Origin: Streptomyces gilvus
Lineage (GTDB): Bacteria > Actinomycetota > Actinomycetes > Streptomycetales > Streptomycetaceae
Assembly (NCBI RefSeq): GCF_022513565.1
Contig: NZ_JAKWBE010000034.1
Location: 20,493 to 84,492, forward strand
DNA length: 64,000 bases
Direction: 5' to 3'
Shown piece by piece: positions 44,330 through 52,530 of the stretch; the first letter of the stretch is position 1; each line of letters starts with the position of its first letter. The position numbers were made by a program, and so were the translations under genes. The notes beneath the pieces were generated by a model. The model was not told where the DNA came from, searched no databases, and saw only the letters and a list, made by a program, of their open reading frames with translations.

Positions 44330-45484
44330 ATGGGCAGAACGGTGCGGCAGGCGGCGCGGGCCACCCTGCATCTCGTGCTGGCCGCGGCGATGGCGTTCGG
44401 GCTGTGGATCTTCATCACGGTGCTGCTCATCACCGCGGTCGGGACGCTCGCGGTGGTCGGCGCCTGGCTGCTGCCCGAGACGGTGCTCGTCATCCGGCGG
44501 ATCGCCGGCGCCAAGCGGGCCATGACGGCCGCCTGGACCGGGCAGGGGATCCCGGAGGCGTACCAGCCGATCACGGGGACCGTCCGGGAGCGCATCCGTA
44601 CGTCCGTCCGGGACCCCGGCACGTTCACCGACCTGCGCTGGATGGTCGCCGATTACTTCTACGGCGCCCTCCTCGCCCTCGCTCTCCCGCTGTGGCCCCT
44701 CGGACTGGTCGTCGACGGCGTGTGGAGCGGGCTGCTGCGCCGTACGCCCCTCGTGCTCCCGCTGATCGTGCGGATCGCCGACCTGGAGGCCGACTGGTCC
44801 ACCGCCCTGCTCAAACCGTCCCCGAAGGCCCAACTCGCGGCGCGGGTGGAGGAGTTGGCGGCGACCCGCGCCGACGCCATCGCCGCGCACGGCGCCGAGC
44901 TGCGCCGTATCGAACGCGATCTGCACGACGGCGCCCAGGCCAACCTGGTCGCCCTGTCCATGCGCATCGGGCTCGCCAAACGCGCCTACGACAGCGACCC
45001 CGCCACCGCCCGCAGACTCCTCGACGAGGCCCAGGCGCAGGCCGAGAAGGCGCTGACCGAGCTGCGGCACGTCGTGCGCGGCATCCATCCGCCGATCCTG
45101 ACGGACCGCGGGCTGGTGGGTGCGGTGCGGGCGCTGGCGGCCGGGAGCGGGCTGGAGGCGAGCGTGGAGGTGGCCGGGCTGGAGGAGGACGGGGTGCGGG
45201 CGCCCGCGGCCGTGGAGGCGGCCGCCTACTTCGTGGTCGCCGAGGCGCTGACCAACGCGGCCAAGTACAGCGGCTCCGCGCGGGCCTCGGTCCGGCTGGA
45301 GCGGGTCAGGCGCGGGCTGCGGGTGCGGGTCGCCGACGAGGGGCACGGGGGCGCCGACGAGACGGGCGGTTCCGGGCTGGTCGGGATGCGGCGGCGGGTG
45401 GCCGCCCTGGACGGGACCATGGAGGTCTCCAGCCCCGTCGGCGGGCCGACCGTGATCGACGTCATGCTGCCGTGCGTGTGGTGA
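44330..45484 (+). CDS. Sensor histidine kinase, NarL-partner type, without adjacent regulator
   Basis: The 384-residue kinase has membrane helices at about 12-45 and 108-130, then a long helix. The phospho-acceptor motif is RRIERDLHDGAQANLVALSM (histidine near residue 203), followed by the conserved ELRHVVRGIHPPILTDRGL. The ATPase domain has ALTNAAKYSG, VADEGHGGADETGGSGL and GMRRRVAALDGTMEV. Kinases of this class are nearly always followed by a LuxR-type regulator; here ribA on the opposite strand begins 43 bases later, so the regulator is missing or elsewhere. The ATG lies six bases after TACCGT (44318-44323) without a ribosome binding site, suggesting a leaderless message. Confidence 0.9.
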   Translation: MGRTVRQAARATLHLVLAAAMAFGLWIFITVLLITAVGTLAVVGAWLLPETVLVIRRIAGAKRAMTAAWTGQGIPEAYQPITGTVRERIRTSVRDPGTFTDLRWMVADYFYGALLALALPLWPLGLVVDGVWSGLLRRTPLVLPLIVRIADLEADWSTALLKPSPKAQLAARVEELAATRADAIAAHGAELRRIERDLHDGAQANLVALSMRIGLAKRAYDSDPATARRLLDEAQAQAEKALTELRHVVRGIHPPILTDRGLVGAVRALAAGSGLEASVEVAGLEEDGVRAPAAVEAAAYFVVAEALTNAAKYSGSARASVRLERVRRGLRVRVADEGHGGADETGGSGLVGMRRRVAALDGTMEVSSPVGGPTVIDVMLPCVW

Positions 45485-45526
45485 GGGACGCCTCCGAGAT
45501 GCGTGTGGTGACGGACGCCGTCGGAA

Positions 45527-46168
45527 TCAGCCGGCCGTGAGCTCCGTCAGCTGGCCCAGCGGCAGCGTGTGCTGCGTCTGCAGGACCTTCGCGCGCAGGT
45601 AGCGGACGTTGTGCGCGGTGGTGAACACCCCCGTGGGGACGCGGTCGCGCACGGCGATGTCCAGACCCCGCAGCTGCTCGGCCTTGTCGGGGTTGTTGGA
45701 CAGCAGGTCCAGCTCCTCGACGCCCAGGGCCCGCAGCATCTGCGCGGCGGCCGTGTAGTCGCGGGCGTCCTCGGGCAGGCCCAGGGCCGCGTTCGCCTCG
45801 TAGGTGTCGAGGCCCTGGTCCTGCAGGGCGTAGGCGTCGAGCTTGTTGTAGAGGCCGATGCCCCGGCCCTCCTGGCGCAGGTAGAGCAGGACCCCGCCGC
45901 GGTCGGCTATCCGCTCGACCGCCTCGCGCAGCTGCGGGCCGCAGTCGCAGCGGGCGGAGCCGAAGACGTCGCCGGTCAGGCACTCGGAGTGCAGCCGGAC
46001 CAGCGGGACCGTGCCCGGGGCCGGGCTGCCGAGGACGACGGCCACGTGCTCCTGGCCGTCGGTCAGGCCGTGGAAGGTCACCAGTTCGGCGTCGACGCTG
46101 TAGCCGTCGGCGAAGCGCAGCGGCACCCGGACACGGGCGCGCTCGGTGGCGGCGGGGAAGTCGGGCAT
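45527..46168 (-). CDS. ribA: GTP cyclohydrolase II
   Basis: RibA opens GTP to the first riboflavin precursor. The 213-residue protein is the stand-alone form without the RibB domain. It has the zinc cysteines in SECLTGDVFGSARCDCGPQL and the GTP-binding YLRQEGRGIGL, followed by the DTYEANAALGLPEDARDY segment. It lies next to a marR gene and, beyond that, a RibD-like fusion, so the locus is a small riboflavin or flavin-analogue unit. Two near-palindromic sites at 46207-46265 lie just upstream of its start and probably mediate MarR control. Confidence 0.95.
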   Translation of the reverse strand: MPDFPAATERARVRVPLRFADGYSVDAELVTFHGLTDGQEHVAVVLGSPAPGTVPLVRLHSECLTGDVFGSARCDCGPQLREAVERIADRGGVLLYLRQEGRGIGLYNKLDAYALQDQGLDTYEANAALGLPEDARDYTAAAQMLRALGVEELDLLSNNPDKAEQLRGLDIAVRDRVPTGVFTTAHNVRYLRAKVLQTQHTLPLGQLTELTAG

Positions 46169-46206
46169 GCGGGTCTCCGGGGTCGTCCGAGGTCTGCCGG
46201 CCCCTG

Positions 46207-46265
46207 CTTCAGTTTTGAAACAGGTTCACGGTCGGCGACCCTACCTCATGCTTTAAATTTGAAGC
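46207..46265. promoter_or_regulatory. Two MarR-type operator sites upstream of ribA
   Basis: Site A, CTTCAGTTTTGAAAC (46207-46221), and site B, GCTTTAAATTTGAAGC (46250-46265), share the pattern GYTTCAAANYTRAAS (read on the minus strand) with a third site at 46837-46851. Their centres are about 43 bases apart, near four helical turns. They lie between the marR stop and the ribA start. Confidence 0.6.
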
Positions 46266-46306
46266 AACCGATTTACGGAGCGCTTCACGTACCGGTCACG
46301 TACCGG

Positions 46307-46819
46307 TCACGAGCAGGACGGCGACGACCGGCGGCGCCAGGGCACCTCGTCGGTCGTGGGGCGCTCGTCCTCCTGGAGCCGCCGGACGAGCCCCCCGCAG
46401 ATCTCCTCCAGCTGCCCGACCTGCTCCTCGGTGAGATGGTCGAACAGCAGGGACCGTACGGTCTCGACGTGTCCCGGGGCGGTGCGCTCCAGGACCTCCA
46501 TGCCCTCGTCCGTCAGGACGGCGATGCTGCCCCGTTTGTCCCAGCGGCAGTTCTCGCGCCGTACCAGCCCGTCCTTCTCCAGCCGGCCCACGGCGTAGGT
46601 CAGCCGGCTGCGGGTGATCTTCGTCCGCTCCGCGAGGTCCGTCATGCGCAGCTGCCGCTCCGGGGCGTCGGAGAGGCTGGCCAGGATGGAGTAGTACAGG
46701 TGGGGCATGCCGGCGTCCTGCTGGAGCTGCCGGTCGATCGCGTCCTCGACGAGGAACGTCGCCGCGATGTACGCGCGCCAGGCGCGCTGCTCCTTCGGGG
46801 TGAGCCAGCGAGTCGTCAT
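46307..46819 (-). CDS. MarR-family transcriptional regulator
   Basis: The 170-residue protein has the MarR winged-helix fold: AYIAATFLVEDAIDRQLQQD as the dimer helix, LSDAPERQLRMTDLAERTKI and TRSRLTYAVGRLEKDGLVRR as the recognition helices, and the wing DKRGSIAVLTDEG. An ATG at 46819 is preferred; the frame opens upstream at 46843 inside the operator. It lies between ribA and the RibD-like gene. Three similar palindromes flank it, so it probably represses itself and both riboflavin genes. Whether a flavin or another small molecule releases it cannot be read from the sequence. Confidence 0.88.
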   Translation of the reverse strand: MTTRWLTPKEQRAWRAYIAATFLVEDAIDRQLQQDAGMPHLYYSILASLSDAPERQLRMTDLAERTKITRSRLTYAVGRLEKDGLVRRENCRWDKRGSIAVLTDEGMEVLERTAPGHVETVRSLLFDHLTEEQVGQLEEICGGLVRRLQEDERPTTDEVPWRRRSSPSCS

Positions 46820-46836
46820 GCCACCAGTGTAGGTTT

Positions 46837-46851
46837 GTTTCAAACTTGAAC
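46837..46851. promoter_or_regulatory. MarR-type operator between marR and the RibD-like gene
   Basis: GTTTCAAACTTGAAC (46837-46851) matches the two sites upstream of ribA. It lies 17 bases upstream of marR and 64 bases upstream of the divergent RibD-like gene, so it can control both. Confidence 0.6.
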
Positions 46852-46915
46852 CAAGAGCAGCCGCTCAGCACTTTGTGCCGAGTGTCCCGTCCACCACGAG
46901 CCGGGGAGCGCGTCG

Positions 46916-48046
46916 ATGCCCCACCCGTACGTCCTGCTGTCCGCCGCCGTCTCCCTCGACGGCTACCTCGACGACACCGGCCCCGAGCGCCTGCTGCTGT
47001 CGTCCCCGGCCGACTTCGACCGCGTCGACGAGGTACGGGCCTCCGTCGACGCCATCCTGGTCGGCGCCGGCACGATCCGCGCCGACAATCCGCGGCTGCT
47101 GGTCAACGCGCCCGAGCGCCGCGCCGCCCGCGTCGCCTCGGGCCGGCCCGAGTACCCGCTCAAGGTCACCGTCAGCGGCTCGGGCGAGCTGGATCCGGCG
47201 GCGCGGTTCTGGCACACGGGCGGCGACAAGGTCGTCTACACGACCGACAAGGGCGGCGAACGGGCCCGCGCGCTCGGGATCGCCGCCGACGTCGTCCCCC
47301 TCGGCCCCGACCTCGACTGGCGCCGGCTGCTGGACCATCTGCACGACGTCCGGGGCGTGCGGCGGCTCATGGTCGAGGGCGGCGGCCGCATCCACACCCA
47401 GCTGCTCCAGCTGGGGCTCGCCGACGAGCTCCAGCTGGTGCTCGCACCCCTGTTCGTGGGCGACCCCGACGCGCCCCGCCTCTTCGGCCCGGGCGGCTAC
47501 CAGGGCGGACGGCTCAGGCTGGTGGAGAGCCGGCGGATCGAGGACGTGGTCCTCATGCGCTACGAGCCCACCGCCCCCGGCACCGGCCCGCTGGCCTCCG
47601 CCGCCGACCGCCACTGGCTCCGCCTCGCCTGCGACCTGGCGGCCCAGTGTCCGCCCTCGCGGACGGCCTTCAGCGTGGGCGCGGTGGTCGTCGCCGCCGA
47701 CGGAACGGAGCTGGCCCGCGGTCACTCCCGCGAGGCGGGCGATCCCGTGGTCCACGCGGAGGAGGCGGCCCTGGCCAAGCTCGACCCGGCCGACCCGGGG
47801 CTCGCGACCGCGACGGTCTACAGCAGCCTGGAGCCCTGCGCCCACCGCGCGTCCCGTCCCAAGCCGTGCGCCCGGCTGATCCTGGAGGCGGGGGTACGGC
47901 GGGTGGTCACGGCATGGCGGGAGCCGGACACCTTCGTGGAGGCCGCCGACGGCAGCGGTCTGCTGGCGTCGCGGGGCGTCGAGGTGGTCGTACTGCCCGA
48001 GTACGAGGAGCGGGCGAAGGCGCCTAACGCTCATCTGCCGGGCTGA
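46916..48046 (+). CDS. RibD-type reductase-deaminase fusion in reversed domain order
   Basis: The 376-residue protein starts with a RibD_C/dihydrofolate-reductase-like domain (VLLSAAVSLDGYLDD, DAILVGAGTIRADNPRLLV, GVRRLMVEGGGRIHTQLL, ending near residue 225). It continues into a cytidine-deaminase-like domain with zinc ligands HAEEAAL near residue 280 and EPCAHRASRPKPC near 305. Canonical RibD/RibG has the deaminase first and the reductase second, so the order is swapped while the catalytic residues of both are kept. With ribA and marR it suggests a two-step deamination and reduction of the GTP cyclohydrolase II product. GGGGAG precedes the ATG at 46916. Confidence 0.88.
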   Translation: MPHPYVLLSAAVSLDGYLDDTGPERLLLSSPADFDRVDEVRASVDAILVGAGTIRADNPRLLVNAPERRAARVASGRPEYPLKVTVSGSGELDPAARFWHTGGDKVVYTTDKGGERARALGIAADVVPLGPDLDWRRLLDHLHDVRGVRRLMVEGGGRIHTQLLQLGLADELQLVLAPLFVGDPDAPRLFGPGGYQGGRLRLVESRRIEDVVLMRYEPTAPGTGPLASAADRHWLRLACDLAAQCPPSRTAFSVGAVVVAADGTELARGHSREAGDPVVHAEEAALAKLDPADPGLATATVYSSLEPCAHRASRPKPCARLILEAGVRRVVTAWREPDTFVEAADGSGLLASRGVEVVVLPEYEERAKAPNAHLPG

Positions 48047-48160
48047 AAAACGCAGGTGAAGCGGGGCCGGAGGTGGGGGCTGGCGCGGGGGCGGACGCGG
48101 GGCGGACGGAAACCGTGGTGCTGGGCGTCCCGCGGATGGCGTATGCTGGTCTCACAACGA

Positions 48161-48234
48161 CGCGGGGTGGAGCAGCTCGGTAGCTCGCTGGGCTCATAAC
48201 CCAGAGGTCGCAGGTTCAAATCCTGTCCCCGCTA
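48161..48234 (+). tRNA. Initiator tRNA-fMet (anticodon CAT)
   Basis: A 74-nt plus-strand cloverleaf. The first base is unpaired (C1 opposite T72), and the anticodon stem CTGGG/CCCAG has the three G-C pairs that mark initiator tRNA; the loop is CTCATAA. Confidence 0.95.
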
Positions 48235-48241
48235 CTGAAGG

Positions 48242-48280
48242 CCGAGGGCCGGAGTCCAGTCACTGGATTCCGGCCCTCGG
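48242..48280 (+). terminator. Terminator after tRNA-fMet
   Basis: CCGAGGGCCGGAGTCCA (48242-48258) pairs imperfectly with TGGATTCCGGCCCTCGG (48264-48280), followed by TGTTTCCCG. Confidence 0.85.
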
Positions 48281-48469
48281 TGTTTCCCGTTTGCCTGCCC
48301 GTCACTCCCTGTGAAGAACCTGAGACAAGGCCAACTCGCCCGGTTTTCACCGGTCATGGCCCGTACGTCCGCGCCAAAAACGTTTAATGATCAAGCCGAA
48401 CTGCTTGGAAACCCCACCCCGGGTCTATTAACGTTCGATAACGCAGCGCGGTCGTCCCAGCCGTCACAA

Positions 48470-48622
48470 GAGGCGGCTCCGTGCGCACGCGCCGAATCCC
48501 GCGAGGGAACCGGGGAACCACCACCCTGGGGTGAATCGCGCGGAAACCGCCGTGGACCCACGGCAGGTTTACGCGCGTAGGAGACCTTCCTGCTCCGAAC
48601 CCGTCAGCTAACCCGGTAGGCG
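48470..48622 (+). promoter_or_regulatory. ydaO-type c-di-AMP riboswitch
   Basis: The leader contains the conserved actinobacterial ydaO blocks in order: CGCGCCGAATCCCGCGAGGG, AACCGGGGAACCACCACCC, TGGGGTGAATCGCGCGGAAA, CGCGTAGGAGACCTTCCTGC and the closing CCGTCAGCTAACCCGGTAGG. It lies 27 bases upstream of an M23 peptidase gene. In Streptomyces and relatives this class controls cell-wall hydrolases and resuscitation factors, usually repressing when c-di-AMP is high. The limits are approximate. Confidence 0.9.
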
Positions 48623-48648
48623 AGAAGGAAGGAAAGGAGCACGCCCAC

Positions 48649-49671
48649 GTGGCGTCCAACCCGCCTGCCCCGGCAGCCCCGTTCGTGCCGGGCACCCGGC
48701 CCTTCGGCTTCGGCCCCAGCGACGACGAGGGCCAGTGGGAGGAGTGGAACCCCACCGAGGAGTCCATCCACCCGGTACGCGGCCGGCACCGTGTCTCCAG
48801 GCAGCGCGGCGGGGGACTCGCCCGCAGCTCCACGGTTCTCGGTGTCGGTGTCATAGCCGCCGTCGGCGCGGGCGGCATGGCCAGCGCCAACACCGGCAAG
48901 CCACCGGTGTCCATCTCCCTGCCCGACCTGGCCTCCGTCGCCCATGTGTTCGACGGTGGCTCCGACGCCCCCAAGGGCTCCGCGACCGCGCTCAGCGCCG
49001 TCGGGGTGAGCACCGAGGACACCGAGCAGGGTGCCAGGGACGCCGGTGAGGCGCTGCGCGACCGCATCATGGCGCAGGCCGAGTCGCAGCAGGTCCAGAT
49101 CGACAGCAAGGCCCAGTCGGCCACCGAGGCGGCCCTCGCCAAGCAGATCGACCAGGCCGCCGCCAAGGCGGAGAAGGACGCGGTGGCCAAGGCGCGGGCC
49201 GCCAAGGAGAAGGCGGAGGCTGCGGCCGAGAAGGCGGCCGCGGACGCCAAGCTCGCCGAACTCGCCAAGCAGTACAAGCTGCCGGTCGTCTCCTACACCA
49301 TCACCGGCACCTTCGGTCAGGCCGGCTCCATGTGGTCCTCCGGGTACCACACGGGCCTGGACTTCGCCGCGCCGACGGGCACGCTCATCAAGGCCATCCA
49401 CTCCGGCACCATCACGGAGGCCGGCTGGGCGGGGTCGTACGGCTACCGCACGATCCTCACCCTCGACGACGGCACCGAGCTGTGGTTCTGCCACCAGTCC
49501 TCGATCAGCGTCAGCGTCGGCCAGAAGGTCGCCACCGGTGACGTCATCGGCCGGATCGGCGCCACGGGCAACGTGACCGGCCCGCACCTGCACCTCGAGG
49601 TCCACCCGAACGGGCAGGCCACCGGCATCGACCCGATGACCTGGCTGCGCAGCAAGGGCCTCAACCCCTGA
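48649..49671 (+). CDS. Secreted M23 (LytM-type) peptidase
   Basis: The 340-residue protein has an unstructured N-terminus, a signal/anchor helix near residues 60-80 (STVLGVGVIAAVGAGGMASA), and a coiled coil rich in Ala/Lys/Glu (about 125-208). The C-terminal M23 domain keeps all zinc ligands: H and D in YHTGLDFAAP near residue 245, and HLHLE in GPHLHLEVHPNG near 315. It should cleave peptidoglycan cross-bridges outside the cell. The GTG at 48649 follows GGAAAGGAG. A c-di-AMP riboswitch lies in its leader, linking it to wall homeostasis and germination. Confidence 0.93.
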   Translation: MASNPPAPAAPFVPGTRPFGFGPSDDEGQWEEWNPTEESIHPVRGRHRVSRQRGGGLARSSTVLGVGVIAAVGAGGMASANTGKPPVSISLPDLASVAHVFDGGSDAPKGSATALSAVGVSTEDTEQGARDAGEALRDRIMAQAESQQVQIDSKAQSATEAALAKQIDQAAAKAEKDAVAKARAAKEKAEAAAEKAAADAKLAELAKQYKLPVVSYTITGTFGQAGSMWSSGYHTGLDFAAPTGTLIKAIHSGTITEAGWAGSYGYRTILTLDDGTELWFCHQSSISVSVGQKVATGDVIGRIGATGNVTGPHLHLEVHPNGQATGIDPMTWLRSKGLNP

Positions 49672-49768
49672 CAGCGACTCCGCCCCGGAACGGCCGCCTC
49701 CGATTGTTTACGGGATGTTTGCGGCCGTTCCGGAAGAGGGGCCCTCGGGGCGGGCGTTGACACGACAC

Positions 49769-50713
49769 ATGACTTCTCTGCGCAAACTCGGCTCCTCCGG
49801 CCTCGAGGTCTTCCCGCTCTCCCTCGGCGGCAACGTCTTCGGCTGGACCGCCGACGAGGCCACGTCCTTCGCCGTGCTCGACGCGTACGCGGCCGCGGGC
49901 GGCAACTTCGTCGACACCGCCGACGGCTATTCCGCCTGGGTTCCCGGCCACCAGGGCGGCGAGTCCGAGACGATCATCGGCAAGTGGGTGAAGGCGCGCG
50001 GCAACCGGTCCGACGTCGTCATCGCGACCAAGGTGAGCCAGCACCCCGAGTACCAGGGGCTGTCGGCCGTCAACATCAAGGCCGCCGCCGACGCGTCGCT
50101 GCGTCGCCTCGACACGGACTACATCGACCTCTACTACACGCACTTCGACAAGCCGGAGATTCCCGTCGAGGAGATCATCGGGGCGCTCGACGAGCTGGTG
50201 ACGGCGGGCAAGGTGCGGGCGATCGGTGCGTCCAACATCTCCGCCGAACGGCTCGCCGCGTCCCTGGAGTTCTCCGACCGGGAGGGCCTCGCCAAGTACG
50301 TGGCGCTGCAGCCGCACTACAACCTGGTCTCCCGCGACACCTACGAGGGCCCGCTGCAGGATCTCGCCGCGCGCTACGGCCTCGCCGCCGTCCCGTACTA
50401 CGCCCTGGCGGCCGGCTTCCTCACCGGCAAGTACCGCCCCGGTACGACGGTCGACAGCCCTCGCGCGGGCGGCGCCGCCAAGCACCTGGAGACGGAGCGC
50501 GGCCGGCGGGTCCTCAAGGCCCTGGACGAGATCGCCGAGGCCCACGACGCCCCGATCCCCACGATCGCCCTGGCCTGGCTCGCGGCCCAGCCCACGGTGG
50601 TGGCCCCCATCGCCTCGGCCCGCACGCCGGACCAGCTCCCGGCCCTCCTGGGAGTGGCCGACCTGACCCTGACGGAAACCGAGCTGAGCCGCTTGACGGA
50701 GGCTTCGGCCTGA
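49769..50713 (+). CDS. Aldo/keto reductase
   Basis: The 314-residue NADPH-dependent oxidoreductase has the (beta/alpha)8 pattern and catalytic tetrad of the family. These are Asp in FVDTADGYS and the tyrosine directly after, the lysine in VVIATKVS, and the histidine in YTHFDKPE. The start TSLRKLGSSGLEVFPLSLGG is typical of the YajO/YghZ-like group. An ATG at 49769 is preferred over the frame open from 49715. No partner genes indicate the substrate. Confidence 0.92.
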   Translation: MTSLRKLGSSGLEVFPLSLGGNVFGWTADEATSFAVLDAYAAAGGNFVDTADGYSAWVPGHQGGESETIIGKWVKARGNRSDVVIATKVSQHPEYQGLSAVNIKAAADASLRRLDTDYIDLYYTHFDKPEIPVEEIIGALDELVTAGKVRAIGASNISAERLAASLEFSDREGLAKYVALQPHYNLVSRDTYEGPLQDLAARYGLAAVPYYALAAGFLTGKYRPGTTVDSPRAGGAAKHLETERGRRVLKALDEIAEAHDAPIPTIALAWLAAQPTVVAPIASARTPDQLPALLGVADLTLTETELSRLTEASA

Positions 50714-51152
50714 CGAACGTTGAGGTCATCGGCTTGATGGAGGCCTCGGCCTCACGGGCTGGCCGGGGCATCTGTAGCCGGCCGGGCACCGAGGTGGGGC
50801 TCTGGCGAAGGTCTCTGCCTGACGCGGGCCTTTGCCCTGGCCAGGGGCCCCACCTGGTCGAGGCCTCCGCCTGATCGGCTCTCGGCCGTCCGCTGCGTCG
50901 GCCCGGTCCTTCGCTGGCCCCGCTCGCCGCGCGGGCGAGGGCGCGGCTGCCACTCTTCGTCGGTCCTTGGTTGGCCCCCGCTTGCCGCGGCCGCCGCCCT
51001 CCGTCAGCCCTTTCCGTCCGCCACCACGGCGCTCAGCCACAGTGGCGGGGGTCGGCGGTGGCCAGGGTGCCGTGAGTCCTACGACTGGTACGGGCCACCA
51101 CGGCGCTCAGCCACAGTGGCGGGGGTCGGCGGTGGCCAGGGTGCCGTGAGTC
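50714..51152. other. Intergenic with repeats, no gene
   Basis: Two repeat types are visible. GAGGC(C/T)TC(G/C)GCCT, the last codons of the aldo/keto reductase gene, recurs near 50742 and 50862. A 74-bp unit is tandemly duplicated at 51021-51168. Frames here repeat simple Arg/Pro/Gly sequence and are not supported as genes. Confidence 0.55.
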
Positions 51153-51168
51153 CTACGACTGGTACGGG
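51021..51168. repeat. 74-bp tandem duplication at the end of the PrsW gene
   Basis: Copies 51021-51094 and 51095-51168 are identical. The second copy includes the last codons and stop of the minus-strand PrsW-family gene (NPYQS), so the duplication carries a copy of its 3' end. Confidence 0.88.
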
Positions 51169-52481
51169 TTGTACGCGGGATACGGGGCCGCCGGGTGGCC
51201 GTACGTGCCGTGCAGGGGCCAGGGTGGGGCCGTCACCGGGACCGGTGGGGCCGTTGCCCGGGCCGCGTGGTCCAGGGCCGGCCGGGCGACGTCCCGCAGG
51301 CGCCACAGCTCGGCCAGCAACTCCCGTTCCCGTACGACGAAATCGACCCCGGCCCGCCCACGGCGCCCCCGGTGCCGTAGGAACGCGAGCGAGGTGGCGT
51401 ACGCCTCGTACTGCGTGACCGCCCGCGCACCCGCCTTGCCGAAGTGGTGCCCCGCGTAGTCGCGGGCGATCCGCCGCGCCCGCATCGACCCCAGCGCGTA
51501 CGGCTCGGCCGGCGTCAGCCACCCCGCGGCCGCGTACGCGGGCAGCTCCTCGCGCACGGTCCGCAGTTCCCGCTGCCGGGTCCAGATCACCAGCCAGGTC
51601 AGCAGTCCGAACGCCGGCACCATGAAGGCCGCGTACACCCCGAAGAACCCGTACTGGCCGAAGGTGGACGAGCCGTTCCAGATGGCGTGCATGCCCATCG
51701 CGAGCAGCAGCCCGCACAGGGGGACCAGCACCCGCCGTACGTGCTGCCGGTCGGCCGCCGCCGCGGCGATGCCGAAGCCGATCCCGGTGAGCACGGTGAA
51801 CAGGGGGTGCGCGAAGGGCGACATGACGATGCGGACGAAGAAGGTCGCCGCCGTCACGGAGGCGATGCCCCGGTCACCGGTCAGTTGGTCGGTGCCGAAG
51901 GCGGTGCCCAGATAGAGGATGTTCTCGGTGAACGCGAAGCCGGTGGCGGTGACCCCCGCTATGACCACCCCGTCGACGATCCCCGTGAAGTCCCGTCTGC
52001 GGAACAGGAACACGAGCAGGACGGCCGCCGCCTTGGCGGACTCCTCGACTATGGGCGCTATGACGGTGGCGCCCAGGGTGTCGGCGCTGGAGGGATCCGC
52101 CGTCGCCGTCGCTATCCATCGCGTGGCGAAACTGTTGGCGACGATCGCTATCAACGCGGCCGCGCAGGCGCCCCAGGCGAAGGAGAAGAGCAGGTTGCGC
52201 CAGGGGCCGGGGGCGACCCGGTCGAGCCAGCGGAAGGCGGCTATGAGCAGCGGTACGGGCAGGACGGCGAGGCCGAGCCCGACCAGGAAGCCCTCCGTCC
52301 CGGTCTGTTGGCGCACCAGCGCGAGGATGACCAGCCCGGACAACGCCAGCAGGGCGCTGAGCGCGCCGTAGCGCACCGAGCGCCGCTGCCACCAGTGCGC
52401 GTGCCGGATCGACCCGCCCGCGGGAGCGCCGGGGTACGGCGGTTGCGGCGGGTGTGTCGGATACGGGGAACTGGTGGCCAC
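51153..52481 (-). CDS. PrsW-family intramembrane metalloprotease
   Basis: The 442-residue membrane protein has about nine helices. PrsW motifs are APIVEESAKAAAVLL near residue 140 (EExxK), GFAFTENILYLG near 180, SPFAHPLFTVLTGIGFG near 215 and MGMHAIWNGS near 265. The Glu and His residues are the proposed metal site. PrsW cleaves anti-sigma factors in Bacillus; a similar role here is inference. The N-terminus and the long tail (PVPVTAPPWPLHGTYGHPAA) are Pro-rich. Its 3' end is duplicated downstream. Confidence 0.9.
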   Translation of the reverse strand: MATSSPYPTHPPQPPYPGAPAGGSIRHAHWWQRRSVRYGALSALLALSGLVILALVRQQTGTEGFLVGLGLAVLPVPLLIAAFRWLDRVAPGPWRNLLFSFAWGACAAALIAIVANSFATRWIATATADPSSADTLGATVIAPIVEESAKAAAVLLVFLFRRRDFTGIVDGVVIAGVTATGFAFTENILYLGTAFGTDQLTGDRGIASVTAATFFVRIVMSPFAHPLFTVLTGIGFGIAAAAADRQHVRRVLVPLCGLLLAMGMHAIWNGSSTFGQYGFFGVYAAFMVPAFGLLTWLVIWTRQRELRTVREELPAYAAAGWLTPAEPYALGSMRARRIARDYAGHHFGKAGARAVTQYEAYATSLAFLRHRGRRGRAGVDFVVRERELLAELWRLRDVARPALDHAARATAPPVPVTAPPWPLHGTYGHPAAPYPAYNPYQS

Positions 52482-52530
52482 GGCATTGACCCTAACGAGG
52501 GAGGGCGCCGCCCGCAGGAGGCCGAGGGCC

